A stretch of 64,000 nucleotides of DNA, taken from Chryseobacterium sp. MFBS3-17 (GTDB lineage: Bacteria > Bacteroidota > Bacteroidia > Flavobacteriales > Weeksellaceae). A program made the translations under genes and the position numbers. The stretch is taken from positions 124,001 through 188,000 of the forward strand of contig NZ_JAJEWK010000006.1 in NCBI RefSeq assembly GCF_020687745.1, in the 5' to 3' direction. The notes under the pieces were generated by a model. It was not told where the DNA came from. It saw nothing but the letters and a program-made list of their open reading frames with translations, and made no database searches. This document shows, in pieces, positions 1 through 8,795 of this stretch. Every line of letters starts with the position of its first letter. Position 1 is the stretch's first letter.

Positions 1-2
1 AA

Positions 3-1331
3 AAAGAGTTTGTAGAAAAGACGGGCGAATGGATCAGTGTGCCGGTACGTCACAAAATTCAGCTTTTCGGGGAGACGTATCACCCCGATGCCATCTACGG
101 GTATTCCCTTACCATATCGTTTTTTATTGTAGTCTTATTATCTCCGTTCCTGTCTTCACTGGCAGATACCATCGGAAATAAAAAATCCTTCCTGCAGTTT
201 TTCTGTTATCTGGGTGCCACTTCATGTATGGGTTTGGCTATGTTTACGGGAATGCAGAATGTATTCCTTGGGTTGCTGTTCAGCATTATGGCGAGTGTGG
301 GATTCTGGGGCAGTCTGGTTTTTTATAATTCGTTTTTGCCGGATATTGCCACCCGCGACAAACAGGATGCCCTTTCGGCCAGAGGTTACGTGTACGGCTA
401 TATAGGTTCTGTGGTGTTGGTGGTTATTTGTCTTATCCTGATTATGGTGGTGGCAAAGGATGAGGAACAACGTCTGATCTATACCCGCATGAGTTTTCTG
501 CTGACCGGAGCCTGGTGGTTTGGATTTTCGCAGTACACCTTCCGTCATCTTCCGCAGTTCGGCATGGTGAAGGATCAGTTGCCGAAAGATCTGGTTTTGC
601 TCAATTATAAAAATATCTTTAAAAAGCATGAGGAACTGGGTGGTTTCTGGGTGGTTTTGAAAGATAATATCCGTTTTTATCTGGATGTAGCCAAAGAAAG
701 TTTCCGGGAGCTGTTCAAAGTAGGTAAAACCTTATTTGAAGATACCAACCTGAAGTTCTTCCTCTCCAGTTTTTTCTTTTACAGCGTGGGGATGCAGACC
801 ATTTTCCTCATGGCTACGCTCTTTGGCAAAAGTGAAATCAACCTGGATCAGGGCAAACTCATTGGTACTTTGCTGGTCATTCAGATTGAGGCCATCATCG
901 GGGCGATTATTTTTTCCAGATTATCCCGCAGAATCGGTAACAAAAATGTGATTTCCATAGCCATTGTATTATGGATTGTGGCGTGCCTTTCTGCCTATTT
1001 CCTGAATAAAGAGAATCCGTATGTAGAATATCAGTTTTATGGAGTGGCAGCCATTGTAGGCTTGGTGATGGGAGGATTGCAGGCCATGTCCCGGTCCACC
1101 TATTCCAAATTATTACCGGAAGAGAGTAATGATAATACCACCTATTTCAGTTTTTATGATGTGCTGGAGAAACTGGCGATTATACTGGGAACCTTCATTT
1201 TTGCCACATTGATCGAGAAATTCAACAATATGAGGTACGCAGCATTGTCCATGAGTGTTTTCTTTGCTGTGGGGTTGGTTTTAATCCGTTTCCTGAAAGT
1301 GAAAATGACCAGCAACCGTGATGTACTGTAA
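3..1331 (+). CDS. MFS transporter, UMF1-like (5' end outside window)
   Basis: This is a polytopic inner-membrane permease of the major facilitator superfamily, resembling the UMF1 (Atg22-like) group; the substrate is unknown. The frame is open from base 3, so the true start and first membrane segments lie outside the window; the GTG at 39 is internal. About ten hydrophobic segments are visible. The motif SRLSRRIGNKN near the middle of the second half resembles an MFS cytoplasmic-loop signature. The gene ends 106 bp before the GHMP kinase, which has its own promoter. The family call is from overall pattern and is fairly secure; the substrate cannot be inferred. Confidence 0.85.
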   Translation, partial: KEFVEKTGEWISVPVRHKIQLFGETYHPDAIYGYSLTISFFIVVLLSPFLSSLADTIGNKKSFLQFFCYLGATSCMGLAMFTGMQNVFLGLLFSIMASVGFWGSLVFYNSFLPDIATRDKQDALSARGYVYGYIGSVVLVVICLILIMVVAKDEEQRLIYTRMSFLLTGAWWFGFSQYTFRHLPQFGMVKDQLPKDLVLLNYKNIFKKHEELGGFWVVLKDNIRFYLDVAKESFRELFKVGKTLFEDTNLKFFLSSFFFYSVGMQTIFLMATLFGKSEINLDQGKLIGTLLVIQIEAIIGAIIFSRLSRRIGNKNVISIAIVLWIVACLSAYFLNKENPYVEYQFYGVAAIVGLVMGGLQAMSRSTYSKLLPEESNDNTTYFSFYDVLEKLAIILGTFIFATLIEKFNNMRYAALSMSVFFAVGLVLIRFLKVKMTSNRDVL

Positions 1332-1400
1332 TTTGAAAAATTAATAATTTTATGGCCCGGTTTATGCTGATATGTTAATGAAGATTTGAATCTGTTTTCG

Positions 1401-1408
1401 TATCTTTG
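1401..1408 (+). promoter_or_regulatory. Bacteroidota -7 box TATCTTTG
   Basis: This is a perfect TAnnTTTG match 30 bp before the GHMP kinase ATG. A TTTG at 1385-1388 is closer than the usual -33 spacing, so only the -7 element is convincing. Confidence 0.6.
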
Positions 1409-1437
1409 CCGCAACACACAACCAGACCAGACACAAG

Positions 1438-2364
1438 ATGACCAACCCTTTATTTTACGCGAAAATTCTGCTCTTCGGAGAGTACGGGATTATTGAAGAT
1501 TCTCAGGGATTGACGGTACCCTACAGTTTTTACAAAGGAACACTGAAGTTTTCTGAATCACAATCGGAATTTGAAGTGAAGTCTAATGGGCATCTGAATA
1601 AATATCTGACCTATCTGAAACAGCTGGAACTGCCCGCAGATTATACTTTGGATGTGGCTGCTTTTGAGCAGGATATCGCCGCCGGACTCTTTTTTGATTC
1701 CAATATTCCGCAGGGATATGGCGTGGGAAGCTCCGGGGCACTGGTGGCTGCTGTGTTTTCAAAATATTCACTGAAAAAATACAATCCGGAAACCATCTCC
1801 AAGGATGAACTGAAAGAACTGAAAAAAGTTTTCGGTTTGCTGGAAAGCTATTTTCATGGCAGGAGTTCCGGCATAGATCCGCTGATTTGCTTTATGAACC
1901 TTCCCATTCTCATAGAAAATAAAGAGAATGTAGATAAAGTTTCCATCCCAAAGGGCGAAACCGGAAAAGGAGCCATCTTCCTTATTGATTCCGGAATAAC
2001 CGGCGAAACCGGACCTATGGTTCAGATTTTCTTTGAAAAAATGAAGACCGAAGGTTTCCGCAAAACATTGAAGGAAGAGTTCATCCGTTATAACAATGCC
2101 TGTATTGATGCCTTTCTGAAAAAAGAAATGAATCCGTTTTTCCGCAACCTGAAGAATCTTTCTGTCTGGGCTTATGAACATTTTAAACCCATGATTCCGG
2201 AAGGGATTTACAATGCCTGGAAAAAAGGACTGGATACCAATGCATATTATCTGAAACTCTGCGGCAGCGGTGGTGGCGGGTATATTTTGGGGTTTACCAG
2301 AGATTACGCCAAAGCAGAGAAAATGCTCGATGGTTTTCAGAAAGAAGTAATTTACAGGTTTTAG
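1438..2364 (+). CDS. GHMP kinase (mevalonate kinase-like)
   Basis: This is a cytosolic ATP-dependent small-molecule kinase of the GHMP superfamily, probably acting in the mevalonate route to isoprenoids. The ATP-binding motif PQGYGVGSSGA is at residues 91-101, and the glycine-rich C-terminal motif KLCGSGGGGYILG is at about residue 273. At 308 residues it has the usual length for flavobacterial mevalonate kinase-like proteins. It is followed after 44 bp by a UbiA prenyltransferase, and that neighbour is the main support for an isoprenoid role. The exact substrate (mevalonate or phosphomevalonate) is not determinable here. Confidence 0.85.
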   Translation: MTNPLFYAKILLFGEYGIIEDSQGLTVPYSFYKGTLKFSESQSEFEVKSNGHLNKYLTYLKQLELPADYTLDVAAFEQDIAAGLFFDSNIPQGYGVGSSGALVAAVFSKYSLKKYNPETISKDELKELKKVFGLLESYFHGRSSGIDPLICFMNLPILIENKENVDKVSIPKGETGKGAIFLIDSGITGETGPMVQIFFEKMKTEGFRKTLKEEFIRYNNACIDAFLKKEMNPFFRNLKNLSVWAYEHFKPMIPEGIYNAWKKGLDTNAYYLKLCGSGGGGYILGFTRDYAKAEKMLDGFQKEVIYRF

Positions 2365-2408
2365 ACCGTTCCAATCCATAATTTCCGCCAAAAAATGACC
2401 GGCTGTTT

Positions 2409-3299
2409 ATGAAAAATCCCATCTTTTACAGAATTGTACAGTTGGTGGGCTTCATTGTAGGAGCGCGGGTTCTGGTGACGCTTTTATTGACCTTCGCACT
2501 CTATGTTTCCATTTTTTTTCTGTTTAATCAGGAAGAAAGTCTACGGCAGTTTGCTTTCGATTTCCGCATCCATGGCATTGTATTCTGCACGGTGCTCAGT
2601 ATTCTGGCCGGTGGCATCATCAATCAGTTTTATGACCGGGAGAAGGATCAGTTGGCCAAACCTTTCCGCTCCCGGGTACAAAGTTTCCTGAAGCAAAAGT
2701 ATTTTCTCTATGCCTATCTGCTTCTGAACGTGGTGTCCCTGGGCATTGCCGGACTCATTTCCTGGCGGGTTCTGGTATTTTTCCTCATCTATCAGTTTAT
2801 GATGTGGTTTTATAGTCACAAGCTCAGCAAAATACTGATTGTAAATAACTTTACATTCGTAGCGCTTACCCTCTATCCGTTTTTCGGGATGCTGGTCTAT
2901 TACCGTACGTTTTCCCTGAAAGTATTCATGATGGCAGCCTTTCTGTTCATCATGCTTTTACTGATAGATATCATAAAAGACATGCTCACCAAACGGGTGG
3001 ATTTCATCTTCGGGTACCGCACACTGCCCAATTTTTTCGGGGATCAGGTAAGCCGGAATATCGTGTTTTTTCTGCTGGCTACAGCATTTGGAGTTTCACT
3101 CGTAATTGCTGAATGGCTGGGCATCAGACGTATTTTGGGCTGGTATTTTCTGGGCGCTTTACCGTTATTTGTGACTGCAGTATTTCTCCTGAAAGACGGC
3201 AAAAGGAAATCTAAATTTATTGTACTCAATATATTCCGCCTTTGGATTTTTGCCGGTATTCTGGCCATGCTTGCAGACGGGATTATGATGAAGTACTGA
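2409..3299 (+). CDS. UbiA-family prenyltransferase
   Basis: This is an integral-membrane prenyltransferase that moves an isoprenyl chain onto an acceptor. The first Asp-rich motif NQFYDREKD (N72, D76, D80; NxxxDxxxD) and the second, DIIKD (D187, D191), are both present, along with eight or nine hydrophobic helices. Homologues in flavobacteria are often named geranylgeranylglycerol-phosphate geranylgeranyltransferase, but menaquinone or heme prenylation is possible. It follows the GHMP kinase on the same strand and is probably co-transcribed with it, so precursor supply and transfer may be coupled. Start ATG at 2409; no alternative start is needed. Confidence 0.85.
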   Translation: MKNPIFYRIVQLVGFIVGARVLVTLLLTFALYVSIFFLFNQEESLRQFAFDFRIHGIVFCTVLSILAGGIINQFYDREKDQLAKPFRSRVQSFLKQKYFLYAYLLLNVVSLGIAGLISWRVLVFFLIYQFMMWFYSHKLSKILIVNNFTFVALTLYPFFGMLVYYRTFSLKVFMMAAFLFIMLLLIDIIKDMLTKRVDFIFGYRTLPNFFGDQVSRNIVFFLLATAFGVSLVIAEWLGIRRILGWYFLGALPLFVTAVFLLKDGKRKSKFIVLNIFRLWIFAGILAMLADGIMMKY

Positions 3300-3328
3300 A
3301 ACCTCTTTTTTATAACGCCAACAATTAT

Positions 3329-3336
3329 TAAATTTG
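3329..3336 (+). promoter_or_regulatory. -7 box TAAATTTG before proline dehydrogenase
   Basis: TAnnTTTG match 20 bp before the ATG at 3356. No clear TTG is seen at the -33 position. Confidence 0.5.
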
Positions 3337-3355
3337 GCAAATAATTCCCGATATC

Positions 3356-4525
3356 ATGTCAATCTTTAACGATACTCAAATAGCATTTCAGGACAAATCT
3401 ACGGAGCAACTGAAAAAAGCGTACTGGATGTTTAAAACCATCGAACAGCCGGTTATTACCGATCTTGGAATCAAGATACTGAACTTCACCGTTCATAATA
3501 AATTTCCTTTTGTAGAAGGCATTGTCCGCAAGACTTTGTTTGAACAGTTTGTAGGAGGCGAGACCCGGGAAAAGAGCATGGAAGTGGTGAAACAACTCTT
3601 CAAAAGTCATATAGGCAGCATTTTTGATTATGCCATAGAAGGAAAAGAAGATGAAGTAACCTTTAACCATACCTGCGAAGAAATCAAGCAGAACATTAAG
3701 TTTGCTCAGGGAAATCCAGCAATTCCATTTGTGGTTTTCAAACCCACCGGCTTCGGGAGGTTTAAGCTTTATCAGGAAGTACAGGCCGGTGCGGCATTGA
3801 CTACTTCAGAGAAAGAAGAATGGAGCCGCGTGCGCAACCGTTATTATGAAGTATGCAAACTGGCTCATGAGCGCAATGTGGTCATCATGATTGATGCGGA
3901 AGAATCCTGGATTCAGACGGCTGTAGATGACCTGGTGAATGAAATGATGGCCGAATTCAATAAAGAAAAAGCGATCGTGTGGAATACCATACAAATGTAC
4001 CGTACCGGCCGGCTGGAGTATATGGCAGAAGATCTGAAGCGTGCCGAAAACGGAAATTACTTTATTGGTTATAAATTCGTAAGGGGAGCGTACATGGAAA
4101 AAGAAAGAGAGCGCGCCGCCGAAATGAAATACCCGGATCCCATACAACCTACAAAAGAAGCCACAGATCAGAATTTTAATGCAGCCATAGATTTTGTAAT
4201 GGCGCATCTGGACAAAGTTGCCGCGTTCTTCGGAACCCACAATGAAAAATCTACCGAACTGGTGATGGATAAGATGAAGGAAAAAGGTCTGGTGAATGAT
4301 GACCCGCGTATACACTTCGGTCAGCTGTACGGAATGAGCGATAATATCACTTATTTTCTGGGCGCACAGAAATATAATGCATCCAAGTATCTGCCGTACG
4401 GACCGGTAAAGGATGTGGTGCCTTACCTTACCCGCAGAGCACAGGAAAATACTTCTGTGGCAGGGCAGACAGGGCGCGAACTAATCTTAATCAGCAAAGA
4501 ATTGCAGAGAAGAAAAAACAGATAA
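3356..4525 (+). CDS. Proline dehydrogenase (monofunctional)
   Basis: FAD-dependent oxidation of L-proline to pyrroline-5-carboxylate, the first step of proline catabolism. The 389-residue protein is the stand-alone PRODH barrel with no P5C dehydrogenase domain. Signature segments are KFVRGAYMEKE (about 239-249) and KYLPYGPVKDVVPYLTRRAQ near the C-terminus, whose paired arginines bind the proline carboxylate in this family. No signal peptide; membrane association is not obvious. It is a single gene with its own promoter upstream and a hairpin terminator downstream. Confidence 0.93.
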   Translation: MSIFNDTQIAFQDKSTEQLKKAYWMFKTIEQPVITDLGIKILNFTVHNKFPFVEGIVRKTLFEQFVGGETREKSMEVVKQLFKSHIGSIFDYAIEGKEDEVTFNHTCEEIKQNIKFAQGNPAIPFVVFKPTGFGRFKLYQEVQAGAALTTSEKEEWSRVRNRYYEVCKLAHERNVVIMIDAEESWIQTAVDDLVNEMMAEFNKEKAIVWNTIQMYRTGRLEYMAEDLKRAENGNYFIGYKFVRGAYMEKERERAAEMKYPDPIQPTKEATDQNFNAAIDFVMAHLDKVAAFFGTHNEKSTELVMDKMKEKGLVNDDPRIHFGQLYGMSDNITYFLGAQKYNASKYLPYGPVKDVVPYLTRRAQENTSVAGQTGRELILISKELQRRKNR

Positions 4526-4541
4526 TACTCTGTTGAAATCC

Positions 4542-4583
4542 AAAGGAAGCGTTTCACGAATGGGGAACGCTTTCTTTATTTTA
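4542..4583 (+). terminator. Terminator after proline dehydrogenase
   Basis: A 12-bp stem (4542-4553 with 4566-4577, one G-U pair) and a 12-nt loop are followed by a T-rich stretch. It separates proline dehydrogenase from priA. Confidence 0.65.
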
Positions 4584-4585
4584 AT

Positions 4586-4593
4586 TAAATTTG
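4586..4593 (+). promoter_or_regulatory. -7 box TAAATTTG before priA
   Basis: TAnnTTTG match 30 bp before the TTG start of priA, directly after the preceding terminator. Confidence 0.5.
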
Positions 4594-4623
4594 TAAATTC
4601 CAATCTTTTCAAGACCATCAAAA

Positions 4624-7068
4624 TTGAATTTCGCCCAGATCATTCTTCCCCTCAATCTGAAAGGAACCTTCACCTATGCTGTTCCGGCCGAACTGATGCC
4701 TCAGATTCAGCCTGGGATGCGGGTATTGGTGACTTTCCGGGGCAATAAAATTTTTACAGGAATTGTCTTCAGTCTGCATCAGGATGAACCGGAAGGATTT
4801 ATACCCAAAGAGATCATCAGCATTTTGGATGAAATGCCCATTGTCCCTGCGGAACAACTGGACTTCTGGGTCTGGATTTCAGATTACTATCTCTGTAACC
4901 TGGGAGAAATATACCGTTTTTCATTTCCCGGATCTCTGAAACTGGAGAGCGAAACCTATCTGAAACAGAAAGCGAATGTGATGGTGGATTTTCAGATTCT
5001 GGATGCCAATGAAATGTATGTGATGCAGGCGCTGGAAGTACGGCAACTGATTAACCTCACTGAAATAGAAGCCTTTATACCGAAAAAGGAAATCATCAGA
5101 ACTATATCGTCACTCATTGATCTTCAATATATTGAGATAGATGAAAAAGTGGCCGAGAAGTATAAAGCCAAAGAAGTAGCGTATGTCCGCCTGAAGAACG
5201 AGGTCTTGAGCCACCAGCTGCCCGAAATTCTGACCCGGCTGAAACGCTCGCCAAAACAACAGGAACTTTTTTTATTGTTGCTGGAAAAACAAACCGAAGA
5301 ACCGGATGTGCCCATCAGGAAATCACAGTTATTTGCAGAAGGGAATTTTGCTCTGGGACAGTTGAAATCGTTAATTGAAAAAGGTCTTGCAGAAGAATAC
5401 TATCTTCAGCAGGATCGTTTGCAGAGTTATGAGGGCGAAAGGGAAGCACTGGAGGAACTCACCGAAGAACAGAAGAATGCCGTACAGTCCATAGATGAAG
5501 CCTTTGCAGAGCAAAAAAATGTTTTGTTGCATGGCGTAACCGGTTCGGGTAAAACCCATGTATACCTGGAAAAAATACAAGATACCATTGCTCAGGGCAG
5601 GAATGTACTTTTACTGTTGCCGGAAATATCACTTACCAAACAGATTGCACAGCGGCTGGAGAAAAAATATGGAACACAACTCGGCTACTATCATCAGAAA
5701 CTGACCGATTTCGAAAGGGTGGAAGTCTGGCGCAACGTGAAAAGCGGCAAAATCAGAATCCTGATTGGCACACGGGCAGCGCTTTTTCTTCCGTATCAGA
5801 ATCTGGGTTTAGTGATTGTGGACGAAGAGCATGATGCAGCATACCGGTCAAAAGATACAGCGCCTTATTTCAATGCGAAAGATTCCAGTCTGATGCTGGG
5901 CAGTTTGTATAATGCTCCCGTTATTTTAGGTTCGGCCACGCCTTCTGTAGAGAGCTACTGGCTGGCACAGAAAGGCAAACTGAAGTGGGTTCCGCTTACG
6001 CGGCGTTTCGGGGATGTTGCATTACCCAATTTTCTGATTATAGACCTGAAGGAGGCCCAGATGACCAAGAAACTCTACGGTAACTTCTCTCAGGAACTAC
6101 TGGAACTGCTGCAGCAAAATCTGGATCGTAAAAAACAAACCATGGTTCTGCATAACCGCCGTGGCTATGCCAACGTGGTGGAATGTGAAACCTGCGGATA
6201 TGTTTCTTACTGCAGTAACTGTGATGTGGTCATGACCTATCATAAATATGACAATCAGTTGAAATGCCATTATTGTGGTCACAAAACTTCAAGGCCGAAG
6301 GTATGTCCCAAGTGTACCTCAGAGAATCTGAACACCAAAGGTATAGGCGTAGAACAAATGCATGAGGAAATAGCTGCGCGGCTGCCTGAGGCAGAGACTG
6401 ACCGGATGGATGTGGATTCCATGCGACGGAAATTTGCCTACGAACGACTGTACGAAAAAATAGAAAACGGCGACACCGATATTGTAGTCGGCACGCAGAT
6501 GATTGCCAAAGGCCTGGATTTCGATGATATAGAACTGGTGGCCATTCCGCGGGCAGATCACATGCTGTATGTTCAGGATTTCCGGGCAGAAGAAAGGGCG
6601 TATCAGTTAATCACTCAGGTTTCCGGCAGGGCAGGCCGTGTTTCGGGAGAAGGATTGGTGGTCATTCAGACGTTTAATCCTCAGCATTTTATTTTTCAGT
6701 TGGTCAGGGAATCCAGTCCGCATAAAATTTATGAATATCTTCTTCAGGAACGAAAGAAATTTCACTATCCGCCGTTCACCAAAACCATACTCATAGAATT
6801 AAAGCACCGGCGCGAAGATAAGGTGGAACGGGCATCCCGATTTCTGGGTTCGGTGCTGCGCAAATTTTTGCCTCCGGAATGTGTGCTGGGGCCAGAAAAA
6901 TCTCCTGTAGCCAGAATCAATCTCCTATATCAGTATCAGATTCTGCTCAAGTTTCCACGTGGTAAAAAGTATAATGAATTCAAAAATTATATAACGAAAA
7001 GTCTGGAAGAATTCCAGGAAATCACCGCTTACCGAAGCATAAAACTCAGCATAATCGTTGATTTTTAA
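4624..7068 (+). CDS. priA: Primosomal protein N' (PriA helicase)
   Basis: This is a superfamily 2 DNA helicase that restarts stalled replication forks. Its 814 residues match the family. An N-terminal DNA-binding region is followed by Walker A GVTGSGKT (about 304-311), the DEEH box (about 400) and helicase motifs. The zinc-binding cysteines include CETCGYVSYCSNC and CHYCGHKTSRPKVCPKC (about 520-560). The C-terminal part carries ARINLLYQYQILLKFPRG, a segment typical of PriA. The start is TTG at 4624, giving NFAQIILPLNLKGTFTY, the usual PriA N-terminus; no ATG fits. Confidence 0.95.
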   Translation: MNFAQIILPLNLKGTFTYAVPAELMPQIQPGMRVLVTFRGNKIFTGIVFSLHQDEPEGFIPKEIISILDEMPIVPAEQLDFWVWISDYYLCNLGEIYRFSFPGSLKLESETYLKQKANVMVDFQILDANEMYVMQALEVRQLINLTEIEAFIPKKEIIRTISSLIDLQYIEIDEKVAEKYKAKEVAYVRLKNEVLSHQLPEILTRLKRSPKQQELFLLLLEKQTEEPDVPIRKSQLFAEGNFALGQLKSLIEKGLAEEYYLQQDRLQSYEGEREALEELTEEQKNAVQSIDEAFAEQKNVLLHGVTGSGKTHVYLEKIQDTIAQGRNVLLLLPEISLTKQIAQRLEKKYGTQLGYYHQKLTDFERVEVWRNVKSGKIRILIGTRAALFLPYQNLGLVIVDEEHDAAYRSKDTAPYFNAKDSSLMLGSLYNAPVILGSATPSVESYWLAQKGKLKWVPLTRRFGDVALPNFLIIDLKEAQMTKKLYGNFSQELLELLQQNLDRKKQTMVLHNRRGYANVVECETCGYVSYCSNCDVVMTYHKYDNQLKCHYCGHKTSRPKVCPKCTSENLNTKGIGVEQMHEEIAARLPEAETDRMDVDSMRRKFAYERLYEKIENGDTDIVVGTQMIAKGLDFDDIELVAIPRADHMLYVQDFRAEERAYQLITQVSGRAGRVSGEGLVVIQTFNPQHFIFQLVRESSPHKIYEYLLQERKKFHYPPFTKTILIELKHRREDKVERASRFLGSVLRKFLPPECVLGPEKSPVARINLLYQYQILLKFPRGKKYNEFKNYITKSLEEFQEITAYRSIKLSIIVDF

Positions 7069-7111
7069 CAATTTTTAACAAAGGTTAAAGTCTTTTACCA
7101 GTTTCAATTCA

Positions 7112-7140
7112 TTGATTTTCAACAATAATTTCTACTTTTG
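7112..7140 (+). promoter_or_regulatory. Promoter TTG-N18-TACTTTTG before dacB
   Basis: Both Bacteroidota elements are present: TTG at 7112-7114 and TACTTTTG at 7133-7140, 18 bp apart. The leader to the ATG at 7228 is about 80 nt, long for this genome. Confidence 0.7.
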
Positions 7141-7227
7141 GCCCGTTACGTATTTGGTCATTCAGATGTTTTATGTAATTTTAACCATAGAACATCAGAA
7201 TAATCAAACAGAAAAGTAGTAAAATTT

Positions 7228-8703
7228 ATGATGATTAACCTGAAAAAATATATAGCCGCGACCGCTTTTGCGATTTCGGGGTTTATTGCTGCGCAAATGA
7301 CCAACACTTCTGTGAAGCAATACCCGGTGATGTATGAAAACCAGTCCGGCAGTTTACCTTCGAGCAGTACCGCAACCGCAGAAAAAGTTGTACTTTCTGC
7401 CCGGGAACTGATTGATATTAACCTGAATACCATGATGAATGACCCTGTGCTGAAAAATGCGCACTGGGGATTCGTTATTTATGACCCGAAGACCAAAAAA
7501 GTAATTTCTTCATACAACGAAACTGATTCTTTTATCCCTGCATCCACTACAAAATTGCTTACTACAGAGACTGCTCTGAGTCTGCTGGGTGAGAAATTCA
7601 GATGGATTACCCAGCTGGAGCATTCCGGTGAGGTGGATGAAGACGGGGTGCTGAACGGTAATATCTACATTGTGGGAAGCGGCGATCCCTCCATCGGAAC
7701 GGGCAAAGCGGGCTCCAGCACTTATGGAACGATCAGTTCGGACTTTGTAGCGGCTATGAAGAACAGAGGCATCAAAAAAGTGAACGGTAATGTGATTGTT
7801 CAGAATGCGGTCTTCAAAGAAAACAAAATGGACTTTCTGCCGCAGAATATAGTATGGCTGGAACATCAGAATTACTATCTGCCGGTAGGAACCACAGCCA
7901 ACATTAACCCGGCAAATGAAAAGCTGATTGCCAAAAAAGCCAGCCCGTTTGATAAGAAAAATACGCGTTATTTCTATATCTCGCCTTATATCAATAAAAT
8001 GGTCTATGCTGAAAAATTTGACGGTGGCGCAATGACAACCAAACTTCCTAATGCACCGGTTTCTCTGGCCAATACCTTCCGTACAGCGCTGGTGAAAAAT
8101 GGAATTGCCGTGAGCGGAAAAGTAGAAACCAAAATGACTGACTCCGATCCGGAACCAAGAAATTTCATTACCTTTTATAAATCGCCCACACTGGCAGAAA
8201 TTGTACATGATACCAACCAGAGAAGTGACAATGCCTTGTCTGAATCACTGCTCAGAATGGTGGGATTCCAGAAAAAAGGCGATCAGTCGCTGGAATCGGG
8301 CAGAGAAGTAGTGGAAAATCATCTGCAAACCATCGGGTTTGATATGGAAGGACTCCATTATTTTGATGGAAGCGGATTGTCCCGCAACAATAAAGTAACC
8401 CCTATTGCTCAGGTAAAATACCTGACCGGAATTATGGGAACCAAATTCTATAAAACATTCTTTGATTCCCTGCCCATTGCGGGACAGACCGGAACCCTGA
8501 AGCGTTCTTTCCCCGGAGCCGGAAACGGACAGGTATTTGCCAAAACAGGTACCCTGAACAAAGTGAAAACCCTGGCCGGATACTTAAAAACCAATTCCGG
8601 GAAAACCCTGGTTTTCTCTTTGATGGTCAATAACTATTCTGGTTCTGTAGATCAGGTCAAAAACCGGATGGAACGGATTCTGGAACCGGTATATAATCTA
8701 TAG
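7228..8703 (+). CDS. dacB: D-alanyl-D-alanine carboxypeptidase/endopeptidase (PBP4 type)
   Basis: This is a periplasmic peptidoglycan peptidase of the S13 family that removes terminal D-Ala and cleaves D-Ala-meso-DAP cross-links. Residues 1-22 form a signal peptide ending AAQ. The three active-site motifs are present: STTK (106-109), SDN (about 332) and KTG in FAKTGTLNK (about 439). Length of 491 residues fits the family. A transcription terminator follows immediately. The second ATG (7231) could equally be the start, a difference of one residue. Confidence 0.93.
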   Translation: MMINLKKYIAATAFAISGFIAAQMTNTSVKQYPVMYENQSGSLPSSSTATAEKVVLSARELIDINLNTMMNDPVLKNAHWGFVIYDPKTKKVISSYNETDSFIPASTTKLLTTETALSLLGEKFRWITQLEHSGEVDEDGVLNGNIYIVGSGDPSIGTGKAGSSTYGTISSDFVAAMKNRGIKKVNGNVIVQNAVFKENKMDFLPQNIVWLEHQNYYLPVGTTANINPANEKLIAKKASPFDKKNTRYFYISPYINKMVYAEKFDGGAMTTKLPNAPVSLANTFRTALVKNGIAVSGKVETKMTDSDPEPRNFITFYKSPTLAEIVHDTNQRSDNALSESLLRMVGFQKKGDQSLESGREVVENHLQTIGFDMEGLHYFDGSGLSRNNKVTPIAQVKYLTGIMGTKFYKTFFDSLPIAGQTGTLKRSFPGAGNGQVFAKTGTLNKVKTLAGYLKTNSGKTLVFSLMVNNYSGSVDQVKNRMERILEPVYNL

Positions 8704-8740
8704 GTTGAACGTCCGTTATTAAATGTAAATTAAAATGAAG

Positions 8741-8767
8741 CCCTTCATATCGTGAAGGGTTTTTTTG
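8741..8767 (+). terminator. Terminator after dacB
   Basis: A perfect 7-bp stem CCCTTCA/TGAAGGG with a 5-nt loop is followed by about eight Ts. Confidence 0.85.
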
Positions 8768-8795
8768 TATCTTTATTCTCTATAAATTTTTCTGA

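Noticed and set aside
7062-7090. TTTTTAACAA direct repeats before dacB as an operator
   Set aside because: Spacing is 10 bp, the sequence is low-complexity, and the first copy overlaps the end of priA; not convincing.
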